In this document: piece after piece, positions 40,535 through 52,531 of the stretch
How the letters are laid out: each line of letters starts with the position of its first letter
Position numbering within the stretch: position 1 is the first letter of the stretch
Assembly: GCF_030582395.1 (NCBI RefSeq)
Contig: NZ_CP104381.1
Span: forward strand, 2,914,001-2,978,000
Length of the DNA stretch: 64,000 bases
Direction of reading: 5' to 3'
DNA from: Ralstonia pickettii
GTDB taxonomy: Bacteria > Pseudomonadota > Gammaproteobacteria > Burkholderiales > Burkholderiaceae
Made by a program: the position numbers and the translations under genes
The notes under the pieces: model-generated
Database searches by the model: none
Told to the model about the DNA's origin: nothing
What the model saw: only the letters and a program-made list of their open reading frames with translations

Positions 40535-40563
40535 AATATATCCCGGTTACGAACAATATGCAA
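40535..40563 (-). promoter_or_regulatory. Sigma70 promoter for rplC and the rest of the S10 operon
   Basis: On the minus strand: TTGCAT (40563-40558), 17-base spacer, TATATT (40540-40535). The start of transcription would be near 40528, leaving a leader of about 125 bases before rplC that includes a CCCCT/AGGGG mini-hairpin (40510-40525). It lies between the rpsJ terminator and rplC. Confidence 0.75.
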
Positions 40564-40617
40564 GGCCTATTGCCGGATAGCGTCCGGATGTCGTGTGCAA
40601 TGCAACATCCGCCACCT

Positions 40618-40653
40618 CAAAAGCAAAACGGCGAGCACTTGGCTCGCCGTTTG
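40618..40653 (-). terminator. Terminator between rpsJ and rplC
   Basis: AAACGGCGAGC (40626-40636) and GCTCGCCGTTT (40642-40652) form an 11-base perfect stem with a five-base loop; on the minus strand it is followed by TTGCTTTT. It lies 36 bases after the rpsJ stop and should end the str-rpsJ message. Confidence 0.85.
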
Positions 40654-40688
40654 CCCTTTACCGGAAGGATCCGGCAGCGGTGTCTTGC

Positions 40689-41000
40689 TTATTGCAGCTT
40701 GATCTCGACGTCCACACCGGCCGGCAGGTCCAGCTTCATCAGCGCGTCGACAGTCTTATCCGTCGGGTCGACGATGTCCATCAGGCGCTGGTGCGTGCGG
40801 ATTTCGAACTGGTCGCGGCTGGTCTTGTTGACGTGCGGCGAACGCAGAACGTCGAAACGCTGGATGCGAGTCGGCAGGGGCACCGGGCCCTTGACGATCG
40901 CGCCGGTGCGCTTGGCGGTCTCGACGATTTCAGCGGCCGACTGGTCGATCAGGCGATAGTCGAAAGCCTTCAGGCGGATACGGATCTTCTGGTTCTGCAT
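40689..41000 (-). CDS. rpsJ: 30S ribosomal protein S10 / NusE
   Basis: A 103-residue ribosomal protein that also acts as antitermination factor Nus[39 protein letters not shown] and [19 protein letters not shown] define it. It lies 107 bases after tuf and before a terminator, so here it seems to belong to the str operon instead of heading the S10 operon. Confidence 0.99.
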   Translation of the reverse strand: MQNQKIRIRLKAFDYRLIDQSAAEIVETAKRTGAIVKGPVPLPTRIQRFDVLRSPHVNKTSRDQFEIRTHQRLMDIVDPTDKTVDALMKLDLPAGVDVEIKLQ

Positions 41001-41107
41001 GATGTTTCCTTAAAGAGCATGGCGGCCGGGCCGCCGGTAGATTGAAAGAGCGATGCAACAGGCGATGCGCCGCACCCCTTGCGAGGAACAGCGCATCAAT
41101 CCGCCTT

Positions 41108-42316
<1,209 letters not shown>

Positions 42317-42399
42317 GTCAGCTCCTCAATTCGGAATCGGCTAATTACTAGATTTGGGATGCAGGCGGCACGCACGCGCGCGCCGCCAAAACACGTTGA

Positions 42400-44526
<2,127 letters not shown>

Positions 44527-44549
44527 GGTTAATCCTCAGATTCGTCAAC

Positions 44550-44577
44550 GGGGCGCTGGCCCACGGCCAAGCGCCCC
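44550..44577 (-). other. Strong hairpin between rpsG and fusA
   Basis: GGGGCGCT (44550-44557) pairs with AGCGCCCC (44570-44577), and inside it TGGCC pairs with GGCCA apart from one bulged base. No T-run follows on the minus strand, so it is not a classical terminator; it may be a processing or regulatory structure in the str message. Confidence 0.6.
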
Positions 44578-44641
44578 TAATACAAATGGGCGAGATGTGC
44601 GCACACAGCCCGCCCAGCAACCAACAACGTTGTCGCGTCGC

Positions 44642-45112
44642 TTAGAAGCGGAAGTGCGAGAACGCCTTGTTGGCTTCAGCCATGCGGTGCACTTCGTCGC
44701 GCTTCTTCATGGCGCCGCCGCGGCCTTCCGAGGCTTCGAGCAGCTCACCAGCCAGACGCAGGGCCATCGACTTCTCGCTGCGCTTCTTCGCAGCTTCCCG
44801 CAGCCAACGCATCGCCAATGCCAGACGACGCGACGGCCGGACTTCGACCGGCACCTGATAGTTGGCGCCACCAACACGACGGCTCTTCACTTCGACCACC
44901 GGCTTGATGTTGCCGATAGCCAGCGTGAACACCTCGATCGGCGCCTTGCCTGCTTTCTTCTCGATCTGGTCGAACGCACCGTAGACGATACGTTCAGCCA
45001 CCGACTTCTTGCCGTCCAACATCAGGACGTTCATGAACTTGGCGACTTCCACATTGCCGAACTTCGGGTCCGGCAGAATTTCCCGCTTGGGGACTTCACG
45101 ACGACGTGGCAT
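44642..45112 (-). CDS. rpsG: 30S ribosomal protein S7
   Basis: A 156-residue head-nucleating protein and the str operon repressor in E. coli. From ATG 45112: [38 protein letters not shown] and [20 protein letters not shown]. The longer frame to 45274 is the rpsL-rpsG spacer. That spacer is 186 bases, about twice the E. coli one where S7 binds. Confidence 0.99.
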   Translation of the reverse strand: MPRRREVPKREILPDPKFGNVEVAKFMNVLMLDGKKSVAERIVYGAFDQIEKKAGKAPIEVFTLAIGNIKPVVEVKSRRVGGANYQVPVEVRPSRRLALAMRWLREAAKKRSEKSMALRLAGELLEASEGRGGAMKKRDEVHRMAEANKAFSHFRF

Positions 45113-45298
45113 CTTCTTTCCTTCTCTGTTCAGTTGAGAACCGCTTCGGTTCTCCGGCCACCAACTAGCTTGTCTTCCAACAATCTGAGCCGGGTGACCA
45201 CTTACTCGACGGTGCCAGTGCGGTCGAAAAACGCACCGTTGTACCGCCTGCTCATGACAAGACCGTGACCGCAAAAGCGGCGCGATCTCACTGACGAC

Positions 45299-45676
45299 TT
45301 AGGCCGCCTTCGGACGCTTCGCGCCGTACTTCGAACGCGCTTGCTTACGGTCCTTGACGCCTTGCAGGTCAAGGGAGCCGCGCACGATGTGGTAACGCAC
45401 ACCCGGCAAGTCCTTCACACGGCCGCCGCGGATCAGCACGACGCTGTGTTCTTGCAGGTTGTGGCCTTCACCGCCGATGTACGAAATGACTTCGAAACCG
45501 TTGGTCAGGCGCACCTTGGCGACCTTACGCAGTGCCGAGTTCGGCTTCTTCGGCGTCGTGGTGTACACGCGGGTGCACACGCCGCGACGCTGCGGGCAGT
45601 TCTCAAGTGCCGGGCTCTTGCTTTTCAGCTTTTCCGAGACGCGGGGCTTGCGAACCAGTTGATTGATGGTTGGCAT
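45299..45676 (-). CDS. rpsL: 30S ribosomal protein S12
   Basis: A 125-residue decoding-centre protein. [31 protein letters not shown] and [16 protein letters not shown] show lysine at both positions (in KKPNS and RVKDLPG) where streptomycin resistance changes occur, so the allele looks sensitive. First gene of the str operon, with a strong promoter about 230 bases upstream. Confidence 0.99.
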   Translation of the reverse strand: MPTINQLVRKPRVSEKLKSKSPALENCPQRRGVCTRVYTTTPKKPNSALRKVAKVRLTNGFEVISYIGGEGHNLQEHSVVLIRGGRVKDLPGVRYHIVRGSLDLQGVKDRKQARSKYGAKRPKAA

Positions 45677-45974
45677 TGTTCAATCCAGCTTGGTTTTTGA
45701 AAAATCGCCGGCTCACATAACGTGAACGCCTCATTTGTGAGGCGGACGGCGCAATCGGGTTTTATGGAAGTGGCGAGCAGAACGCTCTGAAGGGAGGACC
45801 TGCGGGAACAGATCAAGACCAAAGAGCGCGAGCCCGTCTGGTTCAGAATGTCTTGCACAGCGCTTTGCCGGGCACGGACGCGCGAAACCAGAAGCCAAAA
45901 ACTCGAATCTGGCACTATAGCGGGCTGTCTTGCAAGCGTCAAGCGCGCCGCCAGTCTGGCGACGCGTGAACAGG
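45677..45974 (-). promoter_or_regulatory. Promoter and long leader of the str operon
   Basis: On the minus strand TTGACG (45942-45937), 17 bases, TATAGT (45919-45914) form a near-consensus sigma70 promoter. The transcript would start near 45907, giving a leader of about 230 bases. Within it CGCCTCA (45727-45733) and TGAGGCG (45738-45744) form a perfect stem closed by TTTG. No gene is seen in the leader. Confidence 0.8.
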
Positions 45975-47234
45975 TCAGCATCGGCGCGGTGTGGCGCCAA
46001 TCGCACGCGGCGCACGCGCTGGCCATACGAAGACAAGTGCAGCTGCGGCCACAAACCCGAGCGCAAGAACGGATACGCCGATCCATCCGGCGCGGGCCCA
46101 CGCCACGCCGGCCAATCCACCGCCTGCTGCCGCGCCGAAGAAGAACGCTCCGGTGTACAGACCATTCACGCGCCCCCGGATCTCGGGCGACAGCGTGTTG
46201 ACCATGTAGCGGCCAAGCGCCTGGTCGCCGATGGCGCCGAAATCGAGCAACAGCGCCGCAGCCACGAGCATCGCCAACATGACGGGAACGCTCAGGCCCG
46301 GCAGCAGCGCCGAAGCAAGCGCCACGAGCAAACCCGTTGCCGCGCTGCCGTGCGCGAGCAGCGTACCCACGCGCACGAGACCGCGATCCGCCAGCCGCCC
46401 GGCAATCGGCGCGGCCACGACACCGGCGGCACCGCACAGCGCGAAGATCCCGATGCCATTTTGCGAAAGATGGAACGGCGCTGCCGCCAACCGCAGGGCC
46501 ACAGCCGTCCAGAACAGCGTGAACGCCGCCATCAGCAAGGCCTGCGTAGCGGCACGGCGACGCAACACCGGCTCTCTGCGCAGCAGATTGCCGTACGAGC
46601 CCAGCAGCGCGCCGTATGACAACGTGCGCGGCGGCACGAAGGTCGGCATCACGCGCGGCAGCAGGACGGCCAGCACGGCAATCGCCACCCCAGAAGCACC
46701 GTAAAACGCCCGCCACCCCCACTGCGCGGCGATGAAGCTGGCGGCCGGGCGGGAGAGCAGGATGCCCAGGTTCAGGCCGATCATGATGTCACCGAGCACG
46801 CGCCCTCGCCGGTGGTCGGCGGCCAGGCGCCCCGCCAGCGCAATCAGCATCTGAATGACAGTCGACGTCAGGCCGATGGCGAAGGCGGTGAGCATCAGTA
46901 CCTGGCCGCTGTGCGCGACGGTGGTCAGCGCCAGCGAAGCCACCGCGCCCCACAGCGTGCGCGAGGCCAGCGCGCGGTTGTCCTGCAGGTCGGTCAGCGG
47001 CATCAGCAGCAACAGACCGATGCCATAACCGATCAGCGTGGCGGTGACGAGCAAGCCAGCGGCGGCGGTGGTCCAGCCAATGCTCGCGGCGATCTCGGCA
47101 ATGAGCGGCTGGATGCCGAACAGGTTGATGACGATAAGCCCGACGGCGACGGCAAACAGCGGCGTGGCGCCCAGGGGGAGCCGGTCGGCGGCGGGCGGGT
47201 TGGGATCGGCGATGGCAGGAGCTTCGGTAGTCAT
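45975..47234 (-). CDS. MFS transporter, drug/arabinose-efflux type
   Basis: A 419-residue membrane protein with twelve predicted helices. The motif-A-like loop between helices 2 and 3 reads LMPLTDLQDNRALASRT, and the second half repeats the pattern at GRLADRGLVRVGT. Helices such as LFAVAVGLIVINLFGIQPLIAEI and a late GLYTGAFFFGAAAGGGLAGVAWA (split) suggest the DHA1-like exporters often paired with LysR regulators. The substrate is unknown. It is divergent from a LysR gene across 99 bases, which suggests control by it. Confidence 0.9.
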   Translation of the reverse strand: MTTEAPAIADPNPPAADRLPLGATPLFAVAVGLIVINLFGIQPLIAEIAASIGWTTAAAGLLVTATLIGYGIGLLLLMPLTDLQDNRALASRTLWGAVASLALTTVAHSGQVLMLTAFAIGLTSTVIQMLIALAGRLAADHRRGRVLGDIMIGLNLGILLSRPAASFIAAQWGWRAFYGASGVAIAVLAVLLPRVMPTFVPPRTLSYGALLGSYGNLLRREPVLRRRAATQALLMAAFTLFWTAVALRLAAAPFHLSQNGIGIFALCGAAGVVAAPIAGRLADRGLVRVGTLLAHGSAATGLLVALASALLPGLSVPVMLAMLVAAALLLDFGAIGDQALGRYMVNTLSPEIRGRVNGLYTGAFFFGAAAGGGLAGVAWARAGWIGVSVLALGFVAAAALVFVWPARAPRAIGATPRRC

Positions 47235-47306
47235 GATGAACAGGACGAAGGTTCGGAGGGCCCATCGTAGCCAGCCGATTTGCGCAGATTAAGGTAGGCT
47301 CTGGCG

Positions 47307-47337
47307 CCATATTGTTTCCATACGTGCGCAAATATGG
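47307..47337. promoter_or_regulatory. Inverted repeat in the MFS/LysR intergenic region
   Basis: CCATATT (47307-47313) is complementary to AATATGG (47331-47337), with a 17-base gap; the right arm covers the LysR start codon. It could be a LysR-type binding site, although spacing is longer than the usual T-N11-A box. Confidence 0.35.
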
Positions 47338-48254
47338 ACCGGCTTTCTGATGTGGCGATCTTCGTGCAGGTAGTGGAGCGCGGCAGCTTGTCGGCGGCGG
47401 CCGAGGCGATGGTGATGTCGCGCGGGGTGATCAGCAAGGCGCTGGCGCGGCTGGAGGCGCGGTTGCAGACGCGTCTGCTGCAACGGACGACGCGGCGCCT
47501 GTCGCTCACCGAAGCGGGCGCGGCGTTCTTCGAGAAAAGCCGCGAAGGCCTGGCGCTCGTCGATGCAGCGGAGCAGGCCGTGAGCGCCCTGCGCGACGAG
47601 GCGCGCGGCACGTTGCGCGTGTCGGCGCCGGCCTCGTTTGCGGTGACATTGCTGGCGCCGCTCTTGGGCGCATTCCAGGCGCGCTACCCCGCCGTGCAGA
47701 TCGACCTGGACATGAACGACCGCTACGCTGATCTGGTCGCGGGGCGCATCGACGTGGCGATCCGCATTGGCATGCTCGAGGACTCTTCGCTGGTCGCGCG
47801 GCGGCTGGCGAATTGCGCGCACGCCATCTACGGGGCGCCATCGTATTTTCGCGAGCGGGGCATTCCGCAGTCGCCCGAGGATTTGCGCAATCACAACTGC
47901 CTCGTCTACGCCAACTACGACGGGCCACACGACTGGGTGCTGACGGACGCCGCCGGCCATCGTCATATCGCTCACGTCGCGGGCTCGATGCTCGCCAATA
48001 ACAGCCTGGTGCTGCGCGAGGCGGCACGGTCAGGGCTGGGCGTGTCGCTGGGGCCAGCGTATCTGGTGCGTGACGATGTTGCGACGGGGCGCTTGCAGGC
48101 CGTGCTGACCGACTACACGGCGCGGGAGGTGCCGCTGCACGCGGTGTTCACGCAGCGTGTGCACCTGCTGCCGAAGGTGCGGGCGTTTGTCGATTTCCTG
48201 GGCGACCACCTGAGCAGCACCGGCGCGATGGGGCCACTGCCGCTGTCCGCCTAG
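47334..48254 (+). CDS. LysR family transcriptional regulator
   Basis: A 306-residue regulator. The N-terminal winged helix-turn-helix reads [40 protein letters not shown] and [15 protein letters not shown]; the rest is a periplasmic-binding-like effector domain with [21 protein letters not shown] and [10 protein letters not shown]. It resembles the DsdA/AaeR-like subgroup that often controls a divergent exporter. The TAG stop shares CTAG with the recQ stop on the other strand. Confidence 0.94.
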   Translation: MDRLSDVAIFVQVVERGSLSAAAEAMVMSRGVISKALARLEARLQTRLLQRTTRRLSLTEAGAAFFEKSREGLALVDAAEQAVSALRDEARGTLRVSAPASFAVTLLAPLLGAFQARYPAVQIDLDMNDRYADLVAGRIDVAIRIGMLEDSSLVARRLANCAHAIYGAPSYFRERGIPQSPEDLRNHNCLVYANYDGPHDWVLTDAAGHRHIAHVAGSMLANNSLVLREAARSGLGVSLGPAYLVRDDVATGRLQAVLTDYTAREVPLHAVFTQRVHLLPKVRAFVDFLGDHLSSTGAMGPLPLSA

Positions 48255-50164
48255 GCTTGGTCGCGGCACTTCTCCAGCACGTCGAGCAGCGCCTGGCCGT
48301 AGCGGTCCAACTTGGCCATGCCGATACCGGGAAGCTCGCCCAGCGCTTCACGCGAGTCGGGATCGGTCTCGGCAATGCGCGCCAGCGTGGCGTCGTGGAA
48401 GATCACATACGCAGGCACGCTGTGCTCGCGCGCAGCCTGCGTCCGCCAGGCACGCAACGCCTGCCAGCGCACCTGCGCTTCGGTAGAAAGCTCGGCGGCC
48501 GGATCGGCGCGACGCTCCTTCTTCGTCGACGATGACGACGCGCTACGCACCTTCTCGGCCTGTCGGCGCAGGATCACCGATCGCGCGCCCTTGAGCACGG
48601 GGCGCGCCGCGTCGGTCAGGATCAGCGCGCCATGGCCGCCGTGGTCCACCGCAAACAGGCCTTGCGCGACCAGTTGTCGGAACACGCTGCGCCACGCGGC
48701 TTCGGACAGATCGCTGCCGATGCCGAAGGTAGAGAGCGTTTCGTGGTGCCACTGTTTGACGCGCTCCGTTGCGTTACCGCGCAGGATATCGATGAGCTGG
48801 CCGGCGCCAAAGGTCACGCGGCTCGCCTGCTGCACGCGGTATGCACACGACAGCGCCATCTGCGCCTCGCGCGTGGCATCCCAGGTTTGCGGCGGCGTCA
48901 GGCAGGTATCGCAGTTGCCGCACGGCTGGCTGCTCTCACCAAAGTACGCGAGCAGCGCCACGCGCCGGCAGGTTGCGGCTTCGCACAGGCCAAGCAGCGC
49001 TTCGAGCTTGGCGGTGGAGACGCGCTTGTGCACATCGTCCGCATCGGACTCGTCGATCATGCGGCGCTGCTGTACCACGTCGGCCAGGCCATACGCCATC
49101 CACGCGTTGGCGGGCAGACCGTCGCGGCCGGCGCGGCCCGTCTCCTGGTAATAGCCTTCAAGGCTCTTCGGCAAGTCGAGATGCGCAACGAAACGCACAT
49201 CGGGCTTGTCGATGCCCATGCCAAAAGCGATGGTCGCCACCATCACGACGCCCTCCTCCTTGCGGAAGATGGCCTGATGGCGGGCACGCACTTGGGAGTC
49301 CATCCCTGCGTGATACGGCAGCGCGCGGATGCCTTGCTCGGCCAGCCACTGGGCGGTCTCCTCCACCTTTTTGCGCGAGAGGCAGTAGACGATGCCGGCG
49401 TCGCAGGTGTCGCCATCCATGTGCTCGGCGCGGATGAAGCGCAGCAGTTGCTGACGCGCGCTGTCCTTCTCGACGATGGTGTAGCGGATGTTCGGGCGAT
49501 CGAAGCTGGAGAGGAAGACGCGCGCGTCCGTCAGCGCCAGCCGCTCGACGATTTCGTCGCGCGTGACGGCATCGGCCGTGGCGGTGAGCGCAATGCGAGG
49601 CACGTGCGGGAAACGCTCGTGCAGCACGGAAAGCTGGATGTACTCCGGCCGGAAATCGTGCCCCCACTGCGACACGCAGTGCGCTTCGTCGATGGCAAAC
49701 AGGCCGATGCGCGATCGCTCAAGCAAATCGAGGAAGCGCGGCGTCATCAGCCGCTCGGGCGCCACGTAGACGAGATCCAGCCGGCCCGCCGCCAGATCGC
49801 GCTCGACCTGCGCGGCCTCAGCGCCCGTCAGCGCGGAATTGAGGTACGCGGCGCGCACGCCGGCTTCTTCCAGCGCGGCCACCTGGTCCTGCATCAACGC
49901 GATCAGCGGCGAAACCACAATGCCGGCGCCCTGCCCACGCCGGTGCCGCACGAGTGCAGGTATCTGATAGCAAAGCGATTTGCCGCCGCCGGTAGGCATC
50001 AGCACCAGGCAATCGCCGCCGTCCGCAACATGGGCGACGATCTCCGCCTGCGGGCCGCGGAATGCGCTGTAGCCGAACACATCGTGCAGCACCGCATGCG
50101 TGGCGGCGGCGGTGTCTTCGGGCAGCGCCTGCAGCGCGTGGTCTATGGCGGGGGAGTCGTACAT
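48251..50164 (-). CDS. recQ: ATP-dependent DNA helicase RecQ
   Basis: A 637-residue 3'-5' helicase for replication-fork repair and recombination. Motif 0 [12 protein letters not shown], Walker [17 protein letters not shown] in [19 protein letters not shown], motif [12 protein letters not shown]; then the zinc site with cysteines in [23 protein letters not shown] (split), the RQC winged helix and a C-terminal HRDC domain ([20 protein letters not shown]). I use ATG 50164 (MYDSPAIDH); the extra frame upstream is not family-like. It lies 112 bases after the methyltransferase gene and could be read through from the macroglobulin operon. Confidence 0.96.
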   Translation of the reverse strand: MYDSPAIDHALQALPEDTAAATHAVLHDVFGYSAFRGPQAEIVAHVADGGDCLVLMPTGGGKSLCYQIPALVRHRRGQGAGIVVSPLIALMQDQVAALEEAGVRAAYLNSALTGAEAAQVERDLAAGRLDLVYVAPERLMTPRFLDLLERSRIGLFAIDEAHCVSQWGHDFRPEYIQLSVLHERFPHVPRIALTATADAVTRDEIVERLALTDARVFLSSFDRPNIRYTIVEKDSARQQLLRFIRAEHMDGDTCDAGIVYCLSRKKVEETAQWLAEQGIRALPYHAGMDSQVRARHQAIFRKEEGVVMVATIAFGMGIDKPDVRFVAHLDLPKSLEGYYQETGRAGRDGLPANAWMAYGLADVVQQRRMIDESDADDVHKRVSTAKLEALLGLCEAATCRRVALLAYFGESSQPCGNCDTCLTPPQTWDATREAQMALSCAYRVQQASRVTFGAGQLIDILRGNATERVKQWHHETLSTFGIGSDLSEAAWRSVFRQLVAQGLFAVDHGGHGALILTDAARPVLKGARSVILRRQAEKVRSASSSSTKKERRADPAAELSTEAQVRWQALRAWRTQAAREHSVPAYVIFHDATLARIAETDPDSREALGELPGIGMAKLDRYGQALLDVLEKCRDQA

Positions 50165-50276
50165 CGGGACGGCGGGTGCGCGCGGTGTCACGCGCGGGCT
50201 GGGCGAAACCGCTATTGTGACAAACCCCGCCGAGGGGCGGTCAATCAGGACACTCGGATTGTGGGCAACGCTGCGG

Positions 50277-50867
50277 TCAAACCTTGCGCGCCACGATGCG
50301 ATGGATCGTCCGACCCGAGGACTGGCTGACCGCCGCCTCGTCAAAGATCAGCTCGGTGCCGGCCAGCGCCTTGCGCACGGGCGTCGCATCGAAGGACGCG
50401 AACAGCCTGCCGCGCCCATCGCGCTGATCCGCCTCAGGCGTGACGCGCCAGCTCAGGTACAGCGTGCCGCCCGGGCGCAGCAACGACACCAGGCGCTCCA
50501 CCGACGCGCCAATCTGCTCGGGCGGCAGATGCATGATGACCGTCTCGCAGAGGACGTTGTCGAACGCGCCTTCGGCAATACCGACCAACTCGGGCAGCAG
50601 CGCCTGCCGAAACGACAGCCCCGGATACTGCTCGCGCGCGGCTTCGAGCAACCCGGCGGAGGCGTCGTAGCCGACGGCGGGATACCCATTGGCGTTGAGC
50701 CACGCTACCTCGCGGCCCGCGCCGCAGCCGATGTCGGCGGTGGCGCCGCCTGCCTTGAACTCACGGCGCAGCAACGCATACAGGTCTTCAGGCGCAGGCT
50801 GGTCGCGCCACTCCTGCGCGAAGGTTTCGGCGAGCGCGTCGTAGGCGGCAACGGTCTGCGTGTCCAT
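50277..50867 (-). CDS. Class I SAM-dependent methyltransferase
   Basis: A 196-residue Rossmann-fold enzyme. Motif I is [16 protein letters not shown], motif II around [13 protein letters not shown], motif post-[21 protein letters not shown], and motif IV region [11 protein letters not shown]. Similar to TehB-like and generic methyltransferases; the substrate cannot be told. It begins seven bases after the last YfaP-like gene, so it is probably the final gene of the macroglobulin operon. Confidence 0.88.
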   Translation of the reverse strand: MDTQTVAAYDALAETFAQEWRDQPAPEDLYALLRREFKAGGATADIGCGAGREVAWLNANGYPAVGYDASAGLLEAAREQYPGLSFRQALLPELVGIAEGAFDNVLCETVIMHLPPEQIGASVERLVSLLRPGGTLYLSWRVTPEADQRDGRGRLFASFDATPVRKALAGTELIFDEAAVSQSSGRTIHRIVARKV

Positions 50868-50874
50868 GGCGATC

Positions 50875-51717
50875 CTATTTCATTGTGAAACTGCGTAACA
50901 GCGTCAGATCGCCGGCCTTGCGCATCGGCACGACAAACGTCTGCTGGCGCTCGGACGGCGTGTTCTCGTCGGTGATGATGCTGACGGTGGCGGTGGTGAT
51001 CGCACTGCCGTCATTGCCGCTGCCGTAGTAATTCACGTAGACGAGATACGTGCCGGGCACGGGGGCCGGGTTCGAGTAGATCTCGGGACCATACCCGGTG
51101 GTGACGTCCACGTCGAGCGCCCCACCGTTTTCGACCACGCGGTTGCCGTACCAGGCATGCTGGCCGTCGGGCGATATGACGTGCAAGTCGAGATCGGTGC
51201 CATCGGTGTCCCACGACAGGACCACGCGCAAACGCGGACGCTGCTTGCCAGCGTAGCTGTCGTAGAACTGCACGCGCTTGGCGTCGCCGCGCGCGCTGCG
51301 CACCTCCACGCTGTTGCTGCCGGCGCCAAATGCATACGGGCGCGAGAACGTACCGTCTGCCTCGATGCGCTGCGGCATGGCCACGCCATTGACGATCAGC
51401 GTGCCCACCGACGAGCCGTCGGCGCCACGGCGGCGGCGCGGCTTGCTTTCTTCCATTGCTGCAGCAGCCTTCGGCTGGTTGCGGATGCGCCCGGCGATCA
51501 TCGACGCCAAACCCTGCCCTTGGGGCGTCGACACCGATACGGCCGGGTAATGCACGTCCTGCGTGTAGCGGGATTCATCGCCCGCCGAATTGCGCCAGCC
51601 ATTGAGCGGCGCAGTCATCTCGATATTGCCGGCGTCGGTTTGCGCAAGCACGCTGCCAGCGGCCGCAAACGCGGCCAGCGCGATGGCAGCGGCGAGACGG
51701 AAAGTGGAAGGCATCAT
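50875..51717 (-). CDS. DUF2135 (YfaP-like) periplasmic protein, second copy
   Basis: A secreted protein of about 280 residues. After a signal peptide (FRLAAAIALAAFAAAGSVLAQ) come a basic patch (KPRRRRGADG) and a DUF2135 domain with LRVVLSWDTDGTDLDLHVIS, PDGQHAWYGN and GTYLVYVNYYGSG, similar to the upstream neighbour (roughly aligned along their whole length). The start is uncertain: ATG 51717, ATG 51714 or GTG 51726; none has a clear Shine-Dalgarno. The pattern of conserved Asp and Asn (DLDLH) hints at a metal- or ligand-binding beta-sandwich. Function unknown; part of the macroglobulin operon. Confidence 0.85.
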   Translation of the reverse strand: MMPSTFRLAAAIALAAFAAAGSVLAQTDAGNIEMTAPLNGWRNSAGDESRYTQDVHYPAVSVSTPQGQGLASMIAGRIRNQPKAAAAMEESKPRRRRGADGSSVGTLIVNGVAMPQRIEADGTFSRPYAFGAGSNSVEVRSARGDAKRVQFYDSYAGKQRPRLRVVLSWDTDGTDLDLHVISPDGQHAWYGNRVVENGGALDVDVTTGYGPEIYSNPAPVPGTYLVYVNYYGSGNDGSAITTATVSIITDENTPSERQQTFVVPMRKAGDLTLLRSFTMK

Positions 51718-51727
51718 GTGCGTCACG

Positions 51728-52531
51728 TCAGAAGCGGATCGATTTCATCAGCGCCAGCTCGCCGATCTTGCGCAGCGGCACACTGACGAACTCGCGCCGC
51801 TCGTTGGGCGTGTTCTCGTTATAGATCAGCGTCAATTGTGCGGTGATGAGATCCCGGTCATGTGCCTTTTCGTCGAAGTTGTAGCCGCCGGCGTTGAAGT
51901 TGCCCCAATAGTTCACGTAGAACAGCCACACGCCCGGGCGTGGCGCGGCGGTCGAGAAAATCTCCGGCCCGGCACCGTCGACGCTGTCCACGTCGAGGCC
52001 GCCGCCGTCGGACAGCAGCGGCTGCGCCCAGAACGCGTGGTCGCCAATCGGCGAAATGACGTGCATGTCGACCTCGGCGCGCGGGTCGTCCCACGTGAGG
52101 ACGGCGCGCAGCTTGGCCGATGTCTTGGTGGTGTCGGCCTCGTAGAACTGCAGGCGTTGGCGTGACTGCCCGTCGGCACTGACGATTTCGACGCTGTTCG
52201 AGCCGGGGCCGAACGCCCAGGGGCGCGCAAAACGGCCTTCGCCATCGCCATACAGCGGCATGGCGTTGCCGTTGACGACGAGCACCGGCGGGCGGCGCTG
52301 CTTGCCCGCCGCGCGGATGCGCCCGGCGATGAGCGTGCGGTACTTTTGCGCGCCACGGTCCACGGGGGGTTTCGGATACGCCGCGGTGTACTGTTCCAGC
52401 TCGTTGGTCAGCTTGCTGTTGCGCCAGCCGCCGATCGGCCCTTCCAGATCGGCCACCGGCTCCGCCAGCGCCGAAGCGGCCAGCAGCAGCGCGACGGTGC
52501 ACAGCGCCAAGCGCGTCATCCCACTCTTCAC
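51728..52531 (-). CDS. yfaP: DUF2135 (YfaP-like) periplasmic protein, first copy
   Basis: A 267-residue secreted protein: short signal peptide (MTRLALCTVALLLAASALAEP after a few residues), GPIGGWRNSKLTNELEQYT, then the domain with LRAVLTWDDPRAEVDMHVIS, PIGDHAFWAQ and GVWLFYVNYWGNF. The GTG at 52531 is the chosen start because a purine-rich GGGGAGGG lies six bases upstream and GTGA overlaps the yfaQ stop; an ATG at 52519 is the alternative. Paralogue of the next gene downstream. E. coli yfaP is the matching member of the yfa cluster. Confidence 0.85.
   Translation of the reverse strand: MKSGMTRLALCTVALLLAASALAEPVADLEGPIGGWRNSKLTNELEQYTAAYPKPPVDRGAQKYRTLIAGRIRAAGKQRRPPVLVVNGNAMPLYGDGEGRFARPWAFGPGSNSVEIVSADGQSRQRLQFYEADTTKTSAKLRAVLTWDDPRAEVDMHVISPIGDHAFWAQPLLSDGGGLDVDSVDGAGPEIFSTAAPRPGVWLFYVNYWGNFNAGGYNFDEKAHDRDLITAQLTLIYNENTPNERREFVSVPLRKIGELALMKSIRF

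Noticed and set aside
42317..42399. GGCGGC/GCCGCC stem between fusA and tuf as a terminator
   Set aside because: There is no T-run after it and the genes are normally cotranscribed.
45731..46722. Minus-strand frames between rpsL and the MFS gene
   Set aside because: They cover the str promoter and leader or the MFS gene in another frame and have no conserved content.
48632..50329. Plus-strand open frame of 565 codons opposite recQ
   Set aside because: The recQ motifs on the minus strand are unambiguous; no second gene is needed.
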